Shown here: positions 5,145 through 5,710 of the stretch, in pieces
How positions within the stretch are numbered: the first letter of the stretch is position 1
How the letters are laid out: each line of letters starts with the position of its first letter
Assembly (NCBI GenBank): GCA_022574115.1
Contig: JACZSS010000218.1
Location: 1-5,710, forward strand
Direction of reading: 5' to 3'
DNA from: Candidatus Heimdallarchaeota archaeon
GTDB taxonomy: Archaea; Asgardarchaeota; Heimdallarchaeia; Heimdallarchaeales; Kariarchaeaceae
DNA length: 5,710 nucleotides
Notes under the pieces: generated by a model
What the model was told of the DNA's origin: nothing
Database searches by the model: none
What the model saw: only the letters and a program-made list of their open reading frames with translations
Program-made: the position numbers and the translations under genes

Positions 5145-5710
5145 TCAAAATAGAATTTGTATAGTGGTCATATCAGCTTGTGAAACCTCCAACCTTGCTC
5201 TTTGTCTCTTAGCTAAATAGTCTACAATTGAAAGTCCCATTCCCAAGTGACCCTCCTTGTCACTGTAAAAAGTTTCTTTGGTTAAATTAAGAAATTCTTG
5301 TACAAAACCCCTACCCTTGTCCTTCAAGGTGAACTGGGAGTCAAATGTAGCAATATCAATAAATGCTGGTTTGTCGTCCACTGAAGCTTCAAACGAATTT
5401 GTTATCAAATTTTTTAGAATCAACCACTGATCAATCGTAGACATATCGTTGAATTTGCCACCATTTATAGAAACATGAACTATTGCTCGCTGGGTGCTTT
5501 TATCCAAGATTCTTCGTAACATACTTATTAGAATTGGATCGACCGTTTTTGACGAAAGGGATTTTGACTTAATAGGAGTGCTTGCCTCAAAACTCATCGA
5601 GCGAAAGGTATCGATCATTTTACGAATTTTGGTAGATGAACTTTTTGCCCCATCAAGGCCTTCTATTAGTGCATTAATATCTGAATGCGACATTGATTCC
5701 AGTCGACTTT
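5145..5710 (-). CDS. Sensor histidine kinase, C-terminal part (5' end outside the window)
   Basis: This is the C-terminal catalytic part of a two-component histidine kinase, which binds ATP and phosphorylates a histidine in its own dimerisation domain. Counting from the ATG at 5693, residues 10-36 (IEGLDGAKSSSTKIRKMIDTFRSM) look like the second helix of that domain. The ATPase domain follows: N box LILKNLITNSFEAS (91-104, with Asn95 and Asn99), G1 box DKGRG (125-129), F box ETFYSDKEG (140-148) and G2 box GHLGMGLSIV (148-157). The first helix with the phosphorylated histidine is missing. The frame stays open from 5693 to the window edge (codons for SRLES), so 5693 is probably internal and the gene continues past 5710. 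Sensor domains, any membrane segments and the partner regulator are therefore not visible. It converges on the 114-residue gene with a 14-base gap. Confidence 0.85.
   Translation of the reverse strand, partial: SRLESMSHSDINALIEGLDGAKSSSTKIRKMIDTFRSMSFEASTPIKSKSLSSKTVDPILISMLRRILDKSTQRAIVHVSINGGKFNDMSTIDQWLILKNLITNSFEASVDDKPAFIDIATFDSQFTLKDKGRGFVQEFLNLTKETFYSDKEGHLGMGLSIVDYLAKRQRARLEVSQADMTTIQILF

Noticed and set aside
1..5710. CRISPR array, tRNA, rRNA, transposon ends or attachment sites
   Set aside because: No regularly spaced repeats, cloverleaf-like segments, transposase motifs or flanking terminal repeats were seen on either strand.

Overview
The window looks like a piece of an A+T-rich archaeal genome. 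This rests on TATA-like boxes (some preceded by A-rich, BRE-like stretches) instead of bacterial -35/-10 signals. Two such boxes sit about 25 bases upstream of GTG start codons, as expected for leaderless mRNAs, and no start codon has a well-placed Shine-Dalgarno sequence. It also rests on a short dolichol-phosphate-mannose-synthase-like GT2 enzyme beside a large multi-membrane GT-C transferase. An Asgard or other mesophilic archaeon is possible, but the lineage cannot be fixed from this sequence alone.

Layout: bases 1-263 hold no confident gene, only a doubtful small membrane ORF (12-185) and a promoter-like stretch. A nucleotide-sugar dehydrogenase runs on + (264-1616). It meets, tail to tail with only 2 bases between stop codons, a GT2 polyprenyl-phosphate-sugar synthase on - (1619-2299). 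A 156-base divergent region with overlapping inverted repeats separates this from a 755-residue GT-C membrane glycosyltransferase on + (2456-4723). A 114-residue protein of unknown function follows on + (4786-5130). The window ends in the C-terminal part of a histidine kinase on - (5145 to beyond 5710), whose true start lies outside.

Three of the five main genes fit one theme, surface glycan or glycoprotein assembly. The dehydrogenase would make a nucleotide-activated uronic acid. The GT2 enzyme would load a sugar onto a polyprenyl (dolichyl) phosphate on the cytoplasmic side. The GT-C enzyme would transfer a lipid-linked sugar to an acceptor on the outer face of the membrane. That they serve one pathway is inferred from adjacency and family roles. 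The 114-residue protein and the kinase have no visible link to it.

I see no CRISPR array, tRNA, rRNA, transposase or attachment site. The most useful observations are a nucleotide-sugar dehydrogenase in which three usual active-site positions are substituted, the divergent synthase/transferase pair, and the false internal start of the kinase. I found no convincing evidence for an undescribed multi-gene system.
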